64,000 bases of DNA from Noviherbaspirillum saxi (GTDB lineage Bacteria > Pseudomonadota > Gammaproteobacteria > Burkholderiales > Burkholderiaceae_D), in assembly GCF_003591035.1 (NCBI RefSeq), contig NZ_QYUO01000001.1, positions 2,480,001-2,544,000 of the forward strand, written 5' to 3'. Under the pieces are notes generated by a model, which saw only the letters and a program-made list of their open reading frames with translations, was not told the origin of the DNA and did not search any database. Shown here piece after piece: positions 40,409 through 50,334 of this stretch; position 1 is the stretch's first letter, and each line of letters begins with the position of its first letter. The position numbers and the translations under genes are program-made.

Positions 40409-42709
40409 TTATTCGACTTCCAGCGTTTCTTCCGGAGCGGGCGGCGGCGATGCATCACCTTCGGTGAAATCAAGCTTGATCTGGTCGTTTTCATCCATAT
40501 CGACCGTGACACGCCCACCAGTCACCAGCTTGCCGAACAACAGTTCGTCTGCCAACGCCTTGCGGATCATGTCCTGAATCAGGCGCGACATCGGGCGCGC
40601 ACCCATGAGTGGATCGAAACCTTTCTTTGCGAGGAATTTGCGCAAGCTCTCGGTAAAGACAGCTTCCACCTTTTTCTCGTGCAACTGCTCTTCCAGTTGC
40701 ATCAGGAACTTGTCGACCACGCGCAGGATGATTTCTTCGTCCAGCGCCTTGAAGCTGATGATGGCATCCAGGCGATTGCGGAATTCCGGCGTGAACATAC
40801 GCTTGATATCCGCCATTTCATCGCCGGCTTCTTTCTTGTCGGTAAAGCCGATCGAGCGCTTCTGCAGGCTTTCGGCACCGGCGTTCGTGGTCATGATGAT
40901 GATCACGTTCCGGAAGTCTGCCTTGCGTCCGTTATTGTCGGTCAGCGTGCCATGGTCCATCACCTGCAGCAGGATATTGAAGATATCCGGATGCGCCTTT
41001 TCAATCTCGTCAAGCAGAAGTACGGCATGCGGCTTCTTCGTGATTGCCTCGGTCAGCAGACCGCCCTGGTCGAAACCGACATAGCCTGGAGGCGCGCCGA
41101 TCAGACGACTGACGGCATGGCGTTCCATGTACTCGGACATGTCGAAGCGGATCAGTTCGATACCCATGATAAAGGCGAGTTGCTTTGCCACTTCGGTCTT
41201 GCCGACGCCAGTCGGTCCCGAGAACAGGAAGGCGCCGATAGGCTTGTCGGTCTTGCCAAGACCTGCGCGTGCCATCTTGATCGCCGATCCGAGAGCTTCG
41301 ATCGCCGGATCCTGGCCAAACACCACATTCCTCAGGTCGCGGTCGATAGTCTGCAGCTTGGTGCGGTCATCCTGGTTGACGGACTGCGGTGGAATGCGGG
41401 CAATCTTCGAGATGATGTCTTCGATTTCAGGCTTGCCGATGGTTTTCTTTTGCTTCGACTTTGGCAGGATGCGCTGTGCCGCACCGGCTTCATCGATCAC
41501 GTCGATCGCCTTGTCAGGCAGGTGACGGTCATTGATGAAACGCGCAGCCAGTTCTGCTGCCGACGTCAGCGCGGACGCCGAATACTTGACGCCATGATGC
41601 TCCTCAAATCGCGACTTGAGGCCACGCAGAATCTGTACTGTCTGCTCGACGGTCGGCTCGTTGACATCGATTTTCTGGAAACGCCTCGACAAGGCGTGAT
41701 CCTTCTCGAAAACGCCGCGGAACTCGGTGTAGGTGGTTGCGCCTATGCATTTGAGCTGACCGCTCGAGAGCGCAGGCTTGAGCAGGTTCGATGCGTCGAG
41801 TGTACCGCCTGAAGCAGAGCCCGCGCCGATGATCGTGTGGATCTCGTCGATAAACAGGATCCCGTTCGGATTCTCGCGCAGCTGCTTCAGCACGGCCTTG
41901 AGACGCTGCTCAAAGTCGCCCCGATACTTGGTACCGGCAAGCAGCGCGCCCATGTCGAGCGAATAGACGACTGCGCTTTGCAGCACTTCCGGCACGTCAC
42001 CCTGCGTCACGCGCCATGCCAGGCCTTCGGCGATGGCCGTCTTGCCCACGCCAGCTTCGCCCACCAGCAGCGGGTTATTCTTGCGGCGGCGGCACAGGGT
42101 CTGGATCACGCGCTCGACTTCGGATTCGCGCCCGATCAGCGGATCGATCTTGCCTTCGGCAGCCAACTTGTTCAAGTTCTGGGTGAACTGATCAAGCGGG
42201 CTTTCCTTCTGCTGACCTTCGGCTTGAGCATCCTCGGTTCCCTCGGGCGCCTTTTGCGACTCCGCCTGCTGGTCCTTACGGACACCGTGCGAGATGAAGT
42301 TCACGACGTCGAGGCGGGTGACGCCCTGCTGGTGCAGATAGTACACAGCGTGGGAATCTTTTTCGCCGAAGATGGCGACCAGCACATTGGCGCCGGTCAC
42401 TTCCTTCTTGCCGTTGGAAGCCGACTGGACATGCATGATCGCGCGCTGGATCACGCGCTGGAAACCGAGTGTAGGCTGAGTATCAACCTCGCTGGCCCCG
42501 GGAACGGTCGGCGTGTTGTCGCTGATGAAATTCGTCAGCGTCTTGCGCAGATCCTCTATATTGACTGCGCAAGCGCGCAGTACTTCCGCCGCCGACGGAT
42601 TGTCGAGCAGCGCGAGCAGCAAGTGCTCTACCGTAATAAACTCGTGACGAGCCTGGCGCGCCTCGACAAAAGCCATATGCAAACTTACTTCAAGTTCCTG
42701 CGCAATCAT
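40409..42709 (-). CDS. clpA: ATP-dependent Clp protease ATP-binding subunit ClpA
   Basis: 766 residues. The N domain ([30 protein letters not shown]) is the ClpS docking site. Two AAA+ rings have Walker [10 protein letters not shown] and GPTGVGKTE. The loop IGFTDKK carries the IGF tripeptide that contacts ClpP. It unfolds N-degron and other substrates for ClpP, which is not encoded here. GGAGG precedes the ATG at 42709, which overlaps the clpS stop by ATGA, so the two are translationally coupled. Confidence 0.98.
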   Translation of the reverse strand: MIAQELEVSLHMAFVEARQARHEFITVEHLLLALLDNPSAAEVLRACAVNIEDLRKTLTNFISDNTPTVPGASEVDTQPTLGFQRVIQRAIMHVQSASNGKKEVTGANVLVAIFGEKDSHAVYYLHQQGVTRLDVVNFISHGVRKDQQAESQKAPEGTEDAQAEGQQKESPLDQFTQNLNKLAAEGKIDPLIGRESEVERVIQTLCRRRKNNPLLVGEAGVGKTAIAEGLAWRVTQGDVPEVLQSAVVYSLDMGALLAGTKYRGDFEQRLKAVLKQLRENPNGILFIDEIHTIIGAGSASGGTLDASNLLKPALSSGQLKCIGATTYTEFRGVFEKDHALSRRFQKIDVNEPTVEQTVQILRGLKSRFEEHHGVKYSASALTSAAELAARFINDRHLPDKAIDVIDEAGAAQRILPKSKQKKTIGKPEIEDIISKIARIPPQSVNQDDRTKLQTIDRDLRNVVFGQDPAIEALGSAIKMARAGLGKTDKPIGAFLFSGPTGVGKTEVAKQLAFIMGIELIRFDMSEYMERHAVSRLIGAPPGYVGFDQGGLLTEAITKKPHAVLLLDEIEKAHPDIFNILLQVMDHGTLTDNNGRKADFRNVIIIMTTNAGAESLQKRSIGFTDKKEAGDEMADIKRMFTPEFRNRLDAIISFKALDEEIILRVVDKFLMQLEEQLHEKKVEAVFTESLRKFLAKKGFDPLMGARPMSRLIQDMIRKALADELLFGKLVTGGRVTVDMDENDQIKLDFTEGDASPPPAPEETLEVE

Positions 42710-43014
42710 GCTTCCTCCATCACGCATTGCAGGGGATGTCCTGCTTTTCGGGCGTGGGTTAAAACTAATTCTACTTTAGTGGACGCTATGTCTTTTGGAT
42801 AGACGCCACACATACCTTTTCCGTCACGATGAACCTTGAGCATGATCTGCGTTGCGGTTTCACGGTCCTTGTTAAAGTACTCCTGAATAATCGCAACCAC
42901 AAATTCCATCGGCGTATAGTCATCGTTCAATAGGAGGACTTGATACATCGGTGGAGGCTTAAGCTTCTGCTCTTGCCTAGCAAGTACTGTACCGTTGTCA
43001 TGCTGAGTTGCCAT
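42706..43014 (-). CDS. clpS: ClpA adaptor protein ClpS
   Basis: A 102-residue N-recognin that binds N-terminal Leu, Phe, Tyr or Trp and hands the protein to ClpA. The binding-pocket residues are in [12 protein letters not shown] (Asp-Asp) and [16 protein letters not shown] (His). The polar N-terminal 20 residues form the flexible ClpA-entering tail. It is coupled to clpA by a four-base overlap and divergent from a cold-shock gene, as in E. coli where cspD faces clpS. Confidence 0.97.
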   Translation of the reverse strand: MATQHDNGTVLARQEQKLKPPPMYQVLLLNDDYTPMEFVVAIIQEYFNKDRETATQIMLKVHRDGKGMCGVYPKDIASTKVELVLTHARKAGHPLQCVMEEA

Positions 43015-43224
43015 GCGTTTATTCTAAAACGTTTGACCTGGCGCATAGCGCACAAGTAAGGGAATTCATTTTTCATCTTGATCTTACGCCCTTTCTGCGT
43101 AATTCGCAGATGATGCCCGATCACGCAATTTCAAGAATTCTATACTGCATCATGCTTGCAAAAAGTCAAAATCGCTTGTGCAACTGCCTTGACTTTTATA
43201 TTTTTTGCAGGAACAATGGTATTT

Positions 43225-43256
43225 ATTGACAAAGAGAGCATTATGGTATTGTCAAT
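43225..43256. promoter_or_regulatory. Inverted repeat in the csp/clpS intergenic region
   Basis: ATTGACAA and TTGTCAAT are perfect eight-base inverted arms separated by 16 bases. The left arm contains TTGACA, which may also serve as a -35 box for the csp transcript. A second inverted pair, AAAAGTCAA (43161-43169) and TTGACTTTT (43189-43197), lies nearby and includes TTGAC on both strands. These may be operator or promoter elements for the divergent genes. Confidence 0.45.
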
Positions 43257-43348
43257 AGAAGTGAGCAGGTTATAAGAGGGGGCAGCGTGTCGCGAGGCTT
43301 CTTGCTTTTACGGCTCGTGTGATTAGTTATTATTTGAAAGACGCTTTT

Positions 43349-43552
43349 ATGGCAACAGGTACCGTCAAGTGGTTCAACGATTCCAAAGGCTTCGGATTCA
43401 TCACTCCGGATGACGGCGGTGAAGATTTGTTCGCCCACTTTTCCGCAATTCAGATGAACGGCTTCAAGACTCTCAAAGAAGGTCAAAAGGTTTCGTTCGA
43501 AGTGACGCAAGGCCCGAAAGGCAAGCAAGCTTCTAATATCCAGGCCCCCTAA
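43349..43552 (+). CDS. Cold-shock domain protein (CspA family)
   Basis: 67 residues, a single OB-fold that binds single-stranded RNA or DNA. RNP1 is KGFGFITP and RNP2 DLFAHFSA; the start [15 protein letters not shown] is typical. An in-frame ATG 30 bases upstream exists, but ATG 43349 matches the family. Its place opposite clpS recalls cspD, but one small Csp sequence does not tell CspA from CspD, so no symbol is given. A long leader of roughly 100 bases, usual for cold-shock genes, and a strong terminator flank it. Confidence 0.95.
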   Translation: MATGTVKWFNDSKGFGFITPDDGGEDLFAHFSAIQMNGFKTLKEGQKVSFEVTQGPKGKQASNIQAP

Positions 43553-43578
43553 TCACGTCGATTAGCAAGACCACAGAA

Positions 43579-43604
43579 AGCCCCGCCAAGCGGGGTTTTT
43601 TTTT
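43579..43604 (+). terminator. Intrinsic terminator of the cold-shock gene
   Basis: CCCCGC-CAA-GCGGGG is a perfect six-base-pair stem followed by nine Ts, 29 bases after the stop. Confidence 0.9.
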
Positions 43605-43760
43605 GCCTGCGCTTGGTAGGGCATGTGTCAACAAGGTGGAGGCGGTCATTACCACCAGCATTGCCTTTTTGTCAAAGAAACACATAAACATTCCCCTCAC
43701 TCCCCTGTCGGTAATTCCTCGTAGCCGGCTAGAACCGAAATAGCTGTAAAGTAATGTGCC

Positions 43761-45116
43761 ATGAAGCTTCGTCAGAAAATCTTATTGCTCGCGATCGCCC
43801 CGCTGATCGTCGCCTTGCTCGCTATAGCTGTCGCCGTACGTCATCAGGCCACCTTGCTCGCTCAACAACAACGGACATCTGTCGAGTCGGCTTATCTCGC
43901 CAGCAAGGAGGCGGAACTTAGCCACTATGTCGCGCTTGCTTCGCGCTCCATTGCCCATCTATACGATTCTGGACGAGACGACGAAGCGACGCGCAATGAA
44001 GCCATTCGCATCCTGGCAAAGCTGGACTATGGCGACGATGGATATTTTTTCCTCTACGAATTGAGCGGAAAAAGCCTGATGCATCCGCGCCAGCCTGATT
44101 TAGTTGGCAAAAACCTCTGGGAGCTGCGTGATGCTGGCGGTAATCCGACGATTCAGCGGCTCATCGCAAAAGCCAAGGATGGAGGCGGACTGGTACGCTA
44201 CTTATGGGAAAAACCGTCGAGCCGCAAGGTCGCACCCAAACTGGGTTATGTAGTCATGCTCCCGCGATGGGGCTGGATGCTGGGCACCGGCATTTATCTG
44301 GACGATGTCGACAATGCCTTGGCAAAGATAGACACTCAGATCCTGGGAAATATTCGAAGCACCATGATGTGGATTGCGGGAATCGCCATTGCCAGCGCGT
44401 TGATCGTCGCACTGTGCGGACTCGCATTGAATATCAGTGAATACCGGGTGGCGGATGCCAAGCTGCGCGTTCTGGCGCAACGGGTGGTTCGTTCACAGGA
44501 AGAAGAGCGCGCCCGCTTATCACGAGACCTGCATGACGGCATCAGTCAGTGGCTCGTATCGATCAAGCTGCAGGTCGAATCAGGTATTGCGAAGCTTGCC
44601 GCCAATGCAACGCGGCCGGAAATCGCAAAAGTGTCGTTCGACCGAGCTGCCGGACAGCTCAATGATGTATTGGGTGAAGTCCGACGCATTTCCCATGACC
44701 TGCGGCCAGCCCTTCTCGACGACTTGGGACTTGCCGCGGCGCTTGACCATCTGACCCGCGAGTTCAATGAACATACATCGATTGCGACCGGTTTTCATTG
44801 CGACGGCACGACGGACGGCTTGCCGGATGTGAGCAATACCGTCATGTTCCGGATTGCCCAGGAAACGCTTACCAACATCAAGCGCCATGCCGATGCCACA
44901 TCCGTCCAGGTGCAGTTGCTGGGATCGAAATCCGACGTCAAGCTTGTCATTGCCGACAATGGCATAGGATTCGATGTGGCCGGGATTTCACAGCATCCGA
45001 AGCGCGGCATTGGCTTGCGCAACATGCATGAGCGCGTAAGTGCCGTGGGCGGCAAGCTTGAACTGACATCCTCCAGCGAGGGAACCCAGGTTGTTGCAGT
45101 ATTACCGCGAGTTTAA
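43761..45116 (+). CDS. Membrane sensor histidine kinase, cache plus HisKA_3
   Basis: 451 residues. Membrane spans at about 7-25 and 203-224 enclose a periplasmic single-cache domain (DGYFFLYELSGKSLMHP, then PRWGWMLGTGIYLDDVDNAL). The kinase core is of the NarL-partner class: His258 in ARLSRDLHDGISQWLVSIKL, NVMFRIAQETLTNIKRHA-like N box and DNGIGFD, RGIGLRNMHERV as G boxes. It should sense a small organic molecule. It lies seven bases before its response regulator. Confidence 0.93.
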   Translation: MKLRQKILLLAIAPLIVALLAIAVAVRHQATLLAQQQRTSVESAYLASKEAELSHYVALASRSIAHLYDSGRDDEATRNEAIRILAKLDYGDDGYFFLYELSGKSLMHPRQPDLVGKNLWELRDAGGNPTIQRLIAKAKDGGGLVRYLWEKPSSRKVAPKLGYVVMLPRWGWMLGTGIYLDDVDNALAKIDTQILGNIRSTMMWIAGIAIASALIVALCGLALNISEYRVADAKLRVLAQRVVRSQEEERARLSRDLHDGISQWLVSIKLQVESGIAKLAANATRPEIAKVSFDRAAGQLNDVLGEVRRISHDLRPALLDDLGLAAALDHLTREFNEHTSIATGFHCDGTTDGLPDVSNTVMFRIAQETLTNIKRHADATSVQVQLLGSKSDVKLVIADNGIGFDVAGISQHPKRGIGLRNMHERVSAVGGKLELTSSSEGTQVVAVLPRV

Positions 45117-45122
45117 ATTTTT

Positions 45123-45752
45123 ATGCTGACCTTACCTTTTGTGCATATCCTTCTGGTGGATGACCACCCGCTTGTACGTGACGGACTGCGCGCGCGGCTC
45201 GAGACGATTCCTCATTTCAGCGTGGTTGCCGAAGCGGGCAATGCGGAAGAAGCGCTGGAAATTGCCGCACGCGAAGCCATCGACCTTGTGCTGATGGACA
45301 TCAATTTGTCCGGAATGAATGGCATCGAGTTGACTGGCCGCTTCAACACTCTTTACCCGGAAATCGCGGTCCTGATGCTGAGCATGCACGATAAAGCCGA
45401 GTATGTGATGCAGGCCGTACAGGCCGGCGCGCGTGGCTACGTCCTCAAGGATGCCCCTGCGATGGACATCATTACCGCCATCGATACTGTGATGTCCGGA
45501 GGTATCTACTACAGTGCCGGCTTGGCAAAGCAGTTATCGCGTCCCATGCCGCCGGCCTTGCTGCTGACTGCGCGTGAACGTGAAGTATTGCAGTGCATTG
45601 CCACCGGAAAGTCGAACAAGCATATCGCGCGCGATATGAACCTCAGCGTGCGTACCGTCGAGACACATCGGCTCAACATAAAACGCAAACTCGGCATCGA
45701 AGGCCAAGCCGACTTGATCCGTTTTGCACTGGAACAGACTCAGATCAAGTAA
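45123..45752 (+). CDS. NarL/FixJ-family response regulator
   Basis: 209 residues. The receiver has LVDDHPLVRDGL, phospho-acceptor Asp59 in LMDINLSGMNG and Lys in YVLKDAP. A LuxR-type helix-turn-helix follows (LTAREREVLQCIATGKSNKHIA, VRTVETHRLNIKRKL). It is the evident partner of the kinase just upstream. Target genes are unknown. Confidence 0.95.
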   Translation: MLTLPFVHILLVDDHPLVRDGLRARLETIPHFSVVAEAGNAEEALEIAAREAIDLVLMDINLSGMNGIELTGRFNTLYPEIAVLMLSMHDKAEYVMQAVQAGARGYVLKDAPAMDIITAIDTVMSGGIYYSAGLAKQLSRPMPPALLLTAREREVLQCIATGKSNKHIARDMNLSVRTVETHRLNIKRKLGIEGQADLIRFALEQTQIK

Positions 45753-45795
45753 GAAGCTTTTGCGAGTGGCCGACGACACAAGGACCCTGAAATAG

Positions 45796-45826
45796 AAAAA
45801 GGCCGGATTGAATCCGGCCTTTTTTA
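45796..45826. terminator. Bidirectional terminator between response regulator and icd
   Basis: GGCCGGATT-GA-AATCCGGCC forms a nine-base-pair perfect stem, with AAAAA before it and TTTTTT after it, so it can serve both convergent genes. Confidence 0.9.
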
Positions 45827-45848
45827 TATGCAAGCGTTACCTGCGAAC

Positions 45849-47102
45849 TTACATGTTGGTGATCATTACTTCGCCAAAGCCGGAGCACGAAACCTGAGTC
45901 GCGCCTTCCATCAAACGTGCGAAGTCGTATGTCACTTTCTTCGACGTGATCGACTTTTCCATCGAAGTGATGATCAGGTCGGCCGCTTCGGTCCAGCCCA
46001 TGTGGCGCAGCATCATTTCTGCCGACAGAATCAGCGAACCAGGATTGACGTAATCCTTGCCGGCATACTTCGGTGCAGTGCCGTGGGTCGCTTCGAACAT
46101 TGCAACCGAATCCGACATGTTGGCGCCCGGAGCGATACCGATACCGCCGACCTGTGCTGCCAGTGCGTCGGAAATGTAGTCGCCGTTCAGGTTCAGTGTA
46201 GCAATTACGCTGTATTCGTTCGGGCGCAACAGGATCTGCTGCAGGAATGCGTCGGCGATCGAATCCTTGACCGTGATTTCCTTCCCGGTCTTCGGATTCT
46301 TGAATTTGCACCATGGGCCGCCGTCGATCAGCTCGGCGCCGAACTCTTTTTGTGCCAGCGCATAGCCCCAGTCACGGAAGCCACCTTCGGTGTACTTCAT
46401 GATGTTGCCTTTGTGAACCAGCGTCACGGATGGCTTGTCGTTGTCGATTGCGTACTGAATTGCCTTGCGTACCAGGCGCTCGGTGCCTTCGCGCGATACC
46501 GGCTTGACGCCGATGCCGGATGTATTCGGGAAACGGATCTTCTTAACGCCCATTTCCTTGATCAGGAAGTCGATCAGCTTCTTGGCGCCGTCAGAACCTT
46601 CTGCCCATTCAATGCCTGCATAGATGTCTTCCGAGTTTTCGCGGAAGATCACCATGTCGGTCTTCTCAGGCTCGCGTACCGGGGAAGGAACGCCCTTGAA
46701 GTAGCGTACCGGACGCAGGCAGACATACAGGTCGAGTTCCTGGCGCAGTGCAACGTTGAGCGAACGGATGCCGCCGCCGACCGGTGTCGTCAGAGGGCCC
46801 TTGATCGAAACGACGTAATCCTTGAGCACCTGCAGCGATTCTTCCGGCAACCAGACATCCGGACCGTATACCTTGGTGGATTTTTCACCGGCGTAGATTT
46901 CCATCCAGCTGATCTTGCGCTTGCCGCCGTATGCCTTGGCAACGGCTGCATCAACCACCTTGATCATGACCGGGCTGATATCCACTCCGGTACCGTCGCC
47001 CTCAAGATACGGGATGATCGGATTGTCAGGCACATTCAAGGAAAAGTCGGCATTGACGGTGATTTTTTTGCCGTCGGCAGGCACTTTGATATGTTGATAC
47101 AT
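45849..47102 (-). CDS. icd: NADP-dependent isocitrate dehydrogenase
   Basis: 417 residues, the size of the E. coli enzyme. It oxidises isocitrate to 2-oxoglutarate in the TCA cycle. Substrate binding is in [24 protein letters not shown], whose Ser aligns with the site phosphorylated by AceK in E. coli. Metal-binding Asps are in [17 protein letters not shown], and [16 protein letters not shown] contributes to NADP binding. It is divergent from rluE, as in E. coli. A 16-base palindrome lies upstream. Confidence 0.98.
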   Translation of the reverse strand: MYQHIKVPADGKKITVNADFSLNVPDNPIIPYLEGDGTGVDISPVMIKVVDAAVAKAYGGKRKISWMEIYAGEKSTKVYGPDVWLPEESLQVLKDYVVSIKGPLTTPVGGGIRSLNVALRQELDLYVCLRPVRYFKGVPSPVREPEKTDMVIFRENSEDIYAGIEWAEGSDGAKKLIDFLIKEMGVKKIRFPNTSGIGVKPVSREGTERLVRKAIQYAIDNDKPSVTLVHKGNIMKYTEGGFRDWGYALAQKEFGAELIDGGPWCKFKNPKTGKEITVKDSIADAFLQQILLRPNEYSVIATLNLNGDYISDALAAQVGGIGIAPGANMSDSVAMFEATHGTAPKYAGKDYVNPGSLILSAEMMLRHMGWTEAADLIITSMEKSITSKKVTYDFARLMEGATQVSCSGFGEVMITNM

Positions 47103-47176
47103 CGTAGGCTCCGGGGGTTAGGAGGAAAGAAAGAGACCGTCTCTTACTTTAAATTTTTGTTTTAAAGCACAGGTTC

Positions 47177-47192
47177 TGTCTTATATAAGACA
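47177..47192. promoter_or_regulatory. Perfect 16-base palindrome upstream of icd
   Basis: TGTCTTATATAAGACA is a perfect inverted repeat 75 bases before icd; a further half-copy (ATAAGAC) follows at 47193-47199. Its symmetry and AT-rich centre suit a dimeric regulator, possibly of the GntR family. The surrounding gap 47103-47430 holds no gene and must contain both divergent promoters; TAAAAT near 47380 may be the rluE -10 box. Confidence 0.55.
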
Positions 47193-47430
47193 TAAGACCA
47201 CGTTTCGTATTATGCACTACTATTTTACTGGATGCCATTATTTTCGCTCCCGCGAAGCTTTGCCAAAGGCGATCGGCTTGCCATTTTGACCATCCATGGC
47301 CCGCTCCGCACGTGGCGAGTTCCAACAGGCAGTGACATTGCGCTTACCAGATTAGTGCTAAAAAGCGCGACATTCAAAGCGTAAAATACGGCCTCTCTCT
47401 TTCTCTTTTATCCCCCGGATTTCAGACTGC

Positions 47431-47988
47431 ATGCCGCTTATCCTGTTTAACAAGCCGTTCCAGGTCATGTGCCAGTTCTCACCCCACGAGAGCAGGAAGA
47501 CACTTGCCGATTACCTTGATATTCCCGGCATTTATCCGGCCGGTCGTCTTGATGCGGACAGCGAGGGCCTTCTGCTTCTTACCGACGATGGGAAATTGCA
47601 GCATCGAATCAGTCATCCGCTCAGCAAACAACCGAAGACCTACATTGTTCAGGTCGATGGGATTCCCGACGATCATGCGATTGCGCGGTTGAAGGGTCCG
47701 CTTGATCTTGGCGATTTCGTGACACAGCCATGCGAAGTCAGGCATATCGAAGCGCCCGCCTGGCTATGGGAACGCGATCCGCCGATCCGGCAGCGTGCGA
47801 GCTTGCCGACCAGTTGGCTGGCCTTGACGATTGCGGAAGGGAAAAACCGGCAGGTCCGGCGCATGACTGCTGCGGTAGGTTTGCCTACGCTGAGGCTGAT
47901 CCGAATTGCCATCGGTCCGTTTGCGTTGAGCAGCCATCCGCTCTGGCCTGGCGAATGGCGCGAGGTATCGACGTCGGAACTTGCCTGA
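47431..47988 (+). CDS. rluE: 23S rRNA pseudouridine(2457) synthase RluE
   Basis: 185 residues. It is a short RsuA/RluB-group synthase without an S4 domain. The catalytic Asp is in PAGRLDADSEGLLLLT, and GKNRQVRRMTAAVGLPTLRL is the second signature. Length, missing S4 domain and position facing icd all match RluE. Confidence 0.92.
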   Translation: MPLILFNKPFQVMCQFSPHESRKTLADYLDIPGIYPAGRLDADSEGLLLLTDDGKLQHRISHPLSKQPKTYIVQVDGIPDDHAIARLKGPLDLGDFVTQPCEVRHIEAPAWLWERDPPIRQRASLPTSWLALTIAEGKNRQVRRMTAAVGLPTLRLIRIAIGPFALSSHPLWPGEWREVSTSELA

Positions 47989-48028
47989 TAACGTCCCGCC
48001 GACACAACAGCTGTGCTGAACGCCGTCT

Positions 48029-49156
48029 CTAGAATGGCAGCAATTTCATGTCAAACACGCGTTCCATCAGCCAGACGGCGGCAAGCGCCGCAATGACGAT
48101 GGAACCGCCGCTCAATATCATCCCTCGATAGAAATTCGTCTTGCGCAACAAATACGCCAATGGCAGGAATCCGGCGACGATGACCAGTTGCCCAGCCTCG
48201 ACGCCAATGTTAAACCCGATCAATGCCAATACCAGCGCATCATTTGGCAAACCCAGATCGGACAGCACGCTGGCAAAGCCGAATCCATGGACCAGGCCGA
48301 ATGCAAACGCCATCGCCCAACGGCGTTCACGGAATATCGGGACTATGTTATTCAGCGCGGCAAGGACGACCGATGCGGCGATCACGGATTCCACCCAGCG
48401 CGACGGCAGCGTAATCACCTCCAGCGTAGCCAGCGACAAGGTAATCGAATGCGCGACCGTAAATGCCGTGACGATCTTGAGTACGTTATAAAAAGCAGGT
48501 TTCAGTCCGTCAACCCCATGCCACGCCTTCTGCCATCGGAACACCACGGCCGGCAGCAATAGCGCCAGCAGGAAAAGGATGTGATCGAAACCGATCCAGA
48601 TATGCCAGACGCCCTCGCGGAAATAATCAACGAATTGCCCGAACCTGCTCACCGATCCCATCGTGAACTCCTGGGCCGACGTGGCTGGCGTAAAAACACC
48701 CGAGCGAGTTGTTCCTTCGTAGTCGAGTCGCAACAATCCCTTGTGCTGCGGATCAACGTCAAACAGCAAGGCATATCGGACGCTTAGCGTGTCGATGGTT
48801 TGCGCGCATTCGGCGCGAAATCGCAGCACGGCATATGCACCGTCGGTATGATCATCGATCAAATGCTCGGTTGCCTGCAACGGGCACGATTGCCCGGCGA
48901 TCGACAGCGCGAGTCGTGAAAAGGCGTAGGCGCTTATGTCATTATGCTTTGCACGTACTTCACCCCAGGTAATGTTTGCATCGCCATCGGCATCCAGACC
49001 TATCGCGAAATCAAGATCGCGCAAAGCAATGTCCCACTGGCCATTGACGACCGTCCCCGCCACCTTGAAGCCGAGATAACTATCGCTGGGTTTATGGGCG
49101 TGTGCGCCGGAATTGATAAGAAGGCCAATACATAACAACAGCAGGCGCTGCATCAT
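48029..49156 (-). CDS. HupE/UreJ-family membrane protein with EF-hand-like loop
   Basis: 375 residues. A signal peptide (MMQRLLLLCIGLLINSGAHA) leads to a periplasmic region of about 170 residues, then six or seven membrane spans beginning VWHIWIGFDHILFLLALLLP, the HupE/UreJ signature with metal-type His and Asp. The periplasmic part contains DADGDANITWGE, which matches an EF-hand calcium loop at positions 1, 3, 5, 7, 9 and 12. The ATG overlaps the stop of the TPR gene (ATGA), so the two are coupled. Related proteins are linked to nickel/cobalt uptake, but no such genes lie here. Confidence 0.85.
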   Translation of the reverse strand: MMQRLLLLCIGLLINSGAHAHKPSDSYLGFKVAGTVVNGQWDIALRDLDFAIGLDADGDANITWGEVRAKHNDISAYAFSRLALSIAGQSCPLQATEHLIDDHTDGAYAVLRFRAECAQTIDTLSVRYALLFDVDPQHKGLLRLDYEGTTRSGVFTPATSAQEFTMGSVSRFGQFVDYFREGVWHIWIGFDHILFLLALLLPAVVFRWQKAWHGVDGLKPAFYNVLKIVTAFTVAHSITLSLATLEVITLPSRWVESVIAASVVLAALNNIVPIFRERRWAMAFAFGLVHGFGFASVLSDLGLPNDALVLALIGFNIGVEAGQLVIVAGFLPLAYLLRKTNFYRGMILSGGSIVIAALAAVWLMERVFDMKLLPF

Positions 49157-50334
49157 GGGCGAACTCCTCGCAGTTGCTGCCCGAGTTTGATGAGCCTCTG
49201 GTCTTCGATACCGCTTTCTTCCAGCCAATTCAGAACAGGTTTTGCAGCCGCGGCGTCTTTCAAAGCCAGTGCAGATTGTAAAAAGATTTCCGCATCACGG
49301 GGCTCGCGCTGCACTTTCCAGTTTTCGGTTGCCAGTGCCAAGGCTTTCTTCGGATTGTTTTCCACCCTCAAGGCGAAGCGTGCTTCTTCCTGCTGATGTA
49401 CGGTTTCGCCGCGCATTTGCGCAGCCGCATAGCGTGCGGCAAGTGCGGACGTTAGTTCGTTTGCTGTTGGACGCTGCAGCATGCGCTCTGCAAAGACGAG
49501 ACGAAGCAGAAGCACGTCGGAACGCGAGCTATTCTTTAACAAACCGAGGACTTCGACAGGACGATTCTGTTCCAGAAGCAGATCTGCATATGCGGCGAGC
49601 AGAAAGGTATCCGGAATACCGAGCGCGAGCGCGCGTTTGAAATGCGTTTCGGCGACGTCTCCCCGCCCCTGTCGTTCGGCAAGCTCGGCCAGACGAAGCT
49701 CCAGCCAGAGCCGTTTTTCCGGATCGATGGAAGGCGCCTTCGTGATGGCGGCGGCTAGCGCGGCATAGGCATCGGCCGCTTTCCCGGTCAAACCGTCAAC
49801 CATGGCTTCGCAGCCCTGTGCGATCAACGGGTCGGCGCTTTGACGCAAGGCTTTGCAATCCACCATTCCCAACGGATAACGTGCCTGAACAATATGAATA
49901 ATGGCGCGCAGCACGCGTGCCTGAGAATGTTGAGGCTCCCGTTGCAGCACAGCATCGAGGTCATTCACCGCACCCGCAAAGTCATGGAGAAATTGGCGCA
50001 GGCTTGCCCGTAGGACCTGCACTTCAGTTGGCGGTGCCGCCATGTCCCACCATGGACCAAGCGCTGCCTGTGCATACCCCAAATAGCGTGGATCGCCTTC
50101 TTGCGACACCATTTCATAGTAGCGGCTTGCAAGCTTGACCGCGACGGCCGGATCTTGCGGATTACGTTTCAACGCCGCGCGCAGGTCGGCGAGTTCGCGC
50201 GCAATGGGATCATTGGGTTTGAATGGCAACCGCTCAAGCACCTTACCGTCCGACTCTGGCACATATGGTGCGGCAATAACGTTAGCCAGGCAGATAACTG
50301 ATAGTGCCAGAATGGCAATCGAACGTATACGCAT
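49153..50334 (-). CDS. Exported tetratricopeptide-repeat protein
   Basis: 393 residues. A signal peptide (RIRSIAILALSVICLANVIA) is followed by helical repeats of TPR type, for example DPAVAVKLASRYYEMVSQEGDPRYLGYA and GRGDVAETHFKRALALGIPDTFLLAAYADLLL. It is probably a periplasmic protein-protein scaffold. It is coupled to the HupE/UreJ-like gene, which suggests joint function. The ATG at 50334 starts the signal peptide; the longer frame to 50364 is less likely. Confidence 0.8.
   Translation of the reverse strand: MRIRSIAILALSVICLANVIAAPYVPESDGKVLERLPFKPNDPIARELADLRAALKRNPQDPAVAVKLASRYYEMVSQEGDPRYLGYAQAALGPWWDMAAPPTEVQVLRASLRQFLHDFAGAVNDLDAVLQREPQHSQARVLRAIIHIVQARYPLGMVDCKALRQSADPLIAQGCEAMVDGLTGKAADAYAALAAAITKAPSIDPEKRLWLELRLAELAERQGRGDVAETHFKRALALGIPDTFLLAAYADLLLEQNRPVEVLGLLKNSSRSDVLLLRLVFAERMLQRPTANELTSALAARYAAAQMRGETVHQQEEARFALRVENNPKKALALATENWKVQREPRDAEIFLQSALALKDAAAAKPVLNWLEESGIEDQRLIKLGQQLRGVRP

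Noticed and set aside
43015..43348. A separate small gene between clpS and the cold-shock gene
   Set aside because: Short frames only; the region is better explained by promoters and a cold-shock leader.
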